Below are positions 50,735 to 64,000 of a DNA stretch of 64,000 nucleotides, piece by piece (the first letter of the stretch is position 1; each line of letters opens with the position of its first letter). Location: positions 3,337,570 through 3,401,569 of the forward strand of contig JABAKD010000012.1 in NCBI GenBank assembly GCA_012845835.1, given 5' to 3'. This DNA comes from Undaria pinnatifida. Taxonomy: Eukaryota; Sar; Phaeophyceae; Laminariales; Alariaceae. The position numbers were made by a program, and so were the translations under genes. The notes under the pieces were generated by a model. That model was not told the origin of the DNA, made no database searches, and worked only from the letters and a program-made list of their open reading frames with translations.

Positions 50735-51470
50735 TATGAGGCGTGCGTGCTACGATAGAGGTAGCAAATCATAATGGCAAACCTGTTTTTTCTGAATGAC
50801 GGGGCTCCTCACAACCACCAAACCACCGGAATGGCGTTTTTGTTTTTTGCAATATTGCCATATTTAAGTACACCTAGGCTATATATACTTCGAAGTACCT
50901 GGTATGAGTTTGGTAATCGGGTTGCCCCTTTCAATTTTTTCCCTCATTTTTTTTTTTTTTTTGGGGGGGGGTGTTCCTCAACTGAAGACTGACGCGTGTG
51001 AAACGTTTTTTTTAATGACGGGGCTCCTCACAACCACCAAACCACCGGAATGGCGTTTTTGTTTTTTGCAATATTGCCATATTTAGGTACACCTAGGCTA
51101 TATATACTTCGAAGTACCTGGTATGAGTTTGGTAATCGGGTTGCCCCTTTCAATTTTTTTTCTCATTTTTTTTTTTTCTTGGGGGGGGGGTGTTCCTCAA
51201 CTGAGGACTGACGCGTGTGAAACGTTTTTTTCTGAATGACGGGGCCTCCTTGACCCAAAATCGTCGGAAAAAAAGAACGCCGTTTTTTTTTTCTGGTGCA
51301 TGATGGTTCTCGTTGTGCACCGAGGCAAGATGGGATTTTTCATCCGGTATCATAGCAGTTTTGGATTTTTCTCGTAATTAATCAGTTTTTGGGAGAGGTC
51401 TTAAGCTCCCAAATTGCGGAACATGTGCAGAAAAAAGAAAAAAATCGTGAACCTCCAGCGTAGCATGTGT
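50735..51470. mobile_element. CTACGATAGAGGT MITE with internal ~220-bp tandem duplication
   Basis: Starts GTGCTACGATAGAGGT and ends AACCTCCAGCGTAGCATG. Inside, 50787-51007 and 51008-51226 are near-identical direct copies (from TGACGGGGCTCCTCACAACC to GACTGACGCGTGTGAAACG). Each copy holds the adjacent palindromes TACTTCGAAGTA and TACCTGGTA. Confidence 0.8.
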
Positions 51471-51834
51471 CGACCCTCAGAAGGCAAACGCTGATGAAAG
51501 GTACGTCTCCACCGTGGCACGGACGCGTGGTACGATATACTTGGTAAGGTATACCACTTTTTGGCGTAAACTTTTTCTGAGTGACGGGACTCCTTAACCC
51601 CCCCCAATAAAATCGTCGGTGAATTTCATTCTTGTTTCTGCAACATGTTTCGATGTATTATACCTAGGCGGTGGGACAGTTCATCGGGTGGAGAAATTGT
51701 TAAATTTCTCCGAATCAGTTTTTTGGGGGGGGGTTCAGGTATCACAGGGTTCCTCTCTCATATGACTAAGAGCCTCAGAAGGCAAATACTAATGGTGCAC
51801 CACCACTCTTAACAGTAAATTTTAAAATACGGTG

Positions 51835-52015
51835 CTACAGCTATGATAACGAGGACTTCGTAGAAAAACTCATTATTTTCAAGCCGTGTGCGTGATACTC
51901 GCGATTTTGCACGCGTTGCTTACTGCTGTTGTTGCACCTCGCCATGTGCTCATGAAGGATGCATTGTGGGTGACTCTCTTAATAGTACCAGGGCCAATAG
52001 GGTAGATTTTAGGAA
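51835..52015 (-). repeat. Dispersed 'CAGCTTGCAAAGATGAGT' repeat, diverged reverse copy
   Basis: CTACAGCTATGATAACGAGG, AACTCATTATTTTCAAGCCG and AGTACCAGGGCCAATAGGGT match the family loosely. Ends ~140 bp before the first recognised BBS1 exon. Confidence 0.6.
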
Positions 52016-52155
52016 GACGTTCAGCCTTGTGACCCTTATCGTCGTCCTGCCGCATCTGCGCCTCAACACCCCCCATCCCCTCATGGCGACATTCCCTATC
52101 CCCTCTGCTGGAAACCTTTGTGTTATTTCTTCACCCTCCCGCAACTTGCACGAAG

Positions 52156-62844
<10,689 letters not shown>

Positions 62845-62879
62845 GTGCGATCAAGGCCCATGCTAGTTACGTTGCGTGT

Positions 62880-63140
62880 GTAACTATTTTTTCTGCTTTA
62901 TGGCTCCTCACCACCTGAGGAGCTCTTTTCCCCACCCCAAAACCTGACGTTTTCGACAAAAAAGCGAGAGCGTAATCCTAACCCAGTGAATAATTCCCAA
63001 GGAATAGCTACGTACGTAATAATACGTGATGGTATTGAAAAACTTGAAAAATGGTATTCCACGAAATTGGATGGACTCCTCCTGAGCTGAGGAGGTTTCG
63101 TCAGAGACAGGAACATTAAACCTCTACCGTAGCGCGGGTC
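62880..63140. mobile_element. CTACGATAGAGGT family MITE, diverged
   Basis: TTATGGCTCCTCACCACCTG near one end and AAACCTCTACCGTAGCGCGG at the other; internal TGAGGAGGTTTCG. Confidence 0.5.
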
Positions 63141-63374
63141 CCAGGCCTCTCCACCGCCGACGAGGCTCAATCAACACGCTTCGAAATCTGACAAATACCC
63201 TCCTGGGATAAACAAAGCAGAGCTCGAAAAAAGGTCACGCCTATAACCACAGGAGTTCGATAGGTACCAACCATCCCGCCGCAGGACACCACCCTTAGGG
63301 TAAAAGTAAAAGCAGAACGCGAAATCCCTGATTGCCCCCGGTGGGTTTCCTTTGGCCATAGTACGGTGTAAAAC

Positions 63375-63565
63375 TACGCGATAGGGGGGTCCCTCTTTTA
63401 GGGACCTTTTTTCTGCAGTGGCTCGGGGTCGCTCGCGCGAGTGATCCCGCTGTCCCTTGGGGTCTCATGGCGTTCGTGCCGTCTCAATCTTAGGAAATGA
63501 AACCCCAACGGCGTGGTTGGCTACGCTGCGCCAAACAAGTCGTTTAACCCAGTTGTTGTCAGTGA
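63375..63565. repeat. 'CGCGCGAGTGATCCC' dispersed repeat
   Basis: GGGACCTTTTTTCTGCAGTG and GCTCGCGCGAGTGATCCC match 25885-26080; reverse copy at 48840-48965. Confidence 0.65.
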
Positions 63566-63779
63566 GGCACAGAGTCACTCGTGCGACTGGTGAAAAACCC
63601 GGAAATGGAAAAAACGGGGTATATCAAAACAGTCGTAACATCCCCCCTACTGCAGACTTGATCTATACCTGGGAATAGGGTCGGGCGAGGACTGTCGAAA
63701 GTGCCCCTATCTCCCCCACCGGCACGATCGCCACGACGAACCAACTTGCGCCAGACCACAAAGTCCGCCATCTCACCAC

Positions 63780-63895
63780 TACTACAGTGACATCGATATC
63801 CATTCCACTACCGATATCGATATCCATATCGCTACCAGTATCGATGTCCATCACTTGCAACGCTGACACCCATCACCAATATACCAATATCGATA
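63780..63895. repeat. Degenerate ATCGATATCCAT repeat
   Basis: Eight or so 12-20 bp words based on CGATATCGATATCCATATCG, near the window's right end. No exon recognised in 62845-64000. Confidence 0.85.
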
Positions 63896-64000
63896 CTCAC
63901 CACCACCAAAACTGATCTACGGTACTTTCGTTCGGGACACCGGGCACCATCAAGTTTCTGTTCCGAATAAACAACCCGAAAACTGCCCCGTCACACCGTG

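Overview
This is nuclear DNA from an intron-rich eukaryote. The protein fragments point to a flagellate-bearing stramenopile, most likely a brown alga or close relative. The Ca2+-ATPase carries a P-domain insertion of the kind I associate with stramenopile pumps, a ciliary BBSome subunit is encoded, introns are large GT-AG introns, and introns and intergenic DNA are saturated with small transposon remnants, microsatellites and long G/C homopolymers. The organism call is inference. Exons were found by reading conserved protein families through frame-compatible splice sites. No database search was possible.

Layout. (1) Positions 1765-15934, plus strand: the 3' two thirds of a plasma-membrane-type Ca2+-ATPase in 14 exons (711 codons plus stop). 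Its N-terminal exons, including the one ending with the phosphorylated Asp-Lys, lie outside the window. (2) 15935-30141: no gene recognised; degenerate simple repeats, a possible LTR pair, tRNA-derived SINEs, a poly(A)-tailed retroposon and several families of miniature inverted-repeat elements (MITEs). (3) 30142-30795, minus strand: a tentative two-exon 3' end of an unknown membrane protein. (4) 33094-44506, minus strand: LSM6 in three exons, with a 9.1-kb first intron and a 90-residue low-complexity N-terminal extension. (5) 44507-52155: intergenic and repeat-rich. (6) 52156-62844, plus strand: eight exons of BBS1, the beta-propeller subunit of the BBSome; the first exon(s) and the 3' half are not in view. 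(7) 62845-64000: intron or repeat sequence.

The three recognised genes are unrelated housekeeping or ciliary functions (Ca2+ export, U6 snRNA/mRNA-decay Lsm ring, ciliary cargo transport), not an operon or cluster. The most unusual material is in the non-coding part. At least 14 copies occur of a 9-bp palindrome, TACC(A/T)GGTA. A second 12-bp palindrome, TACTTCGAAGTA, abuts it twice. There are pogo-like, hAT-like and TTAA-flanked MITEs, a nested insertion that defines element borders, and a nearly identical pair of poly(A)-tailed retroposons. Repeat borders are approximate unless stated otherwise.
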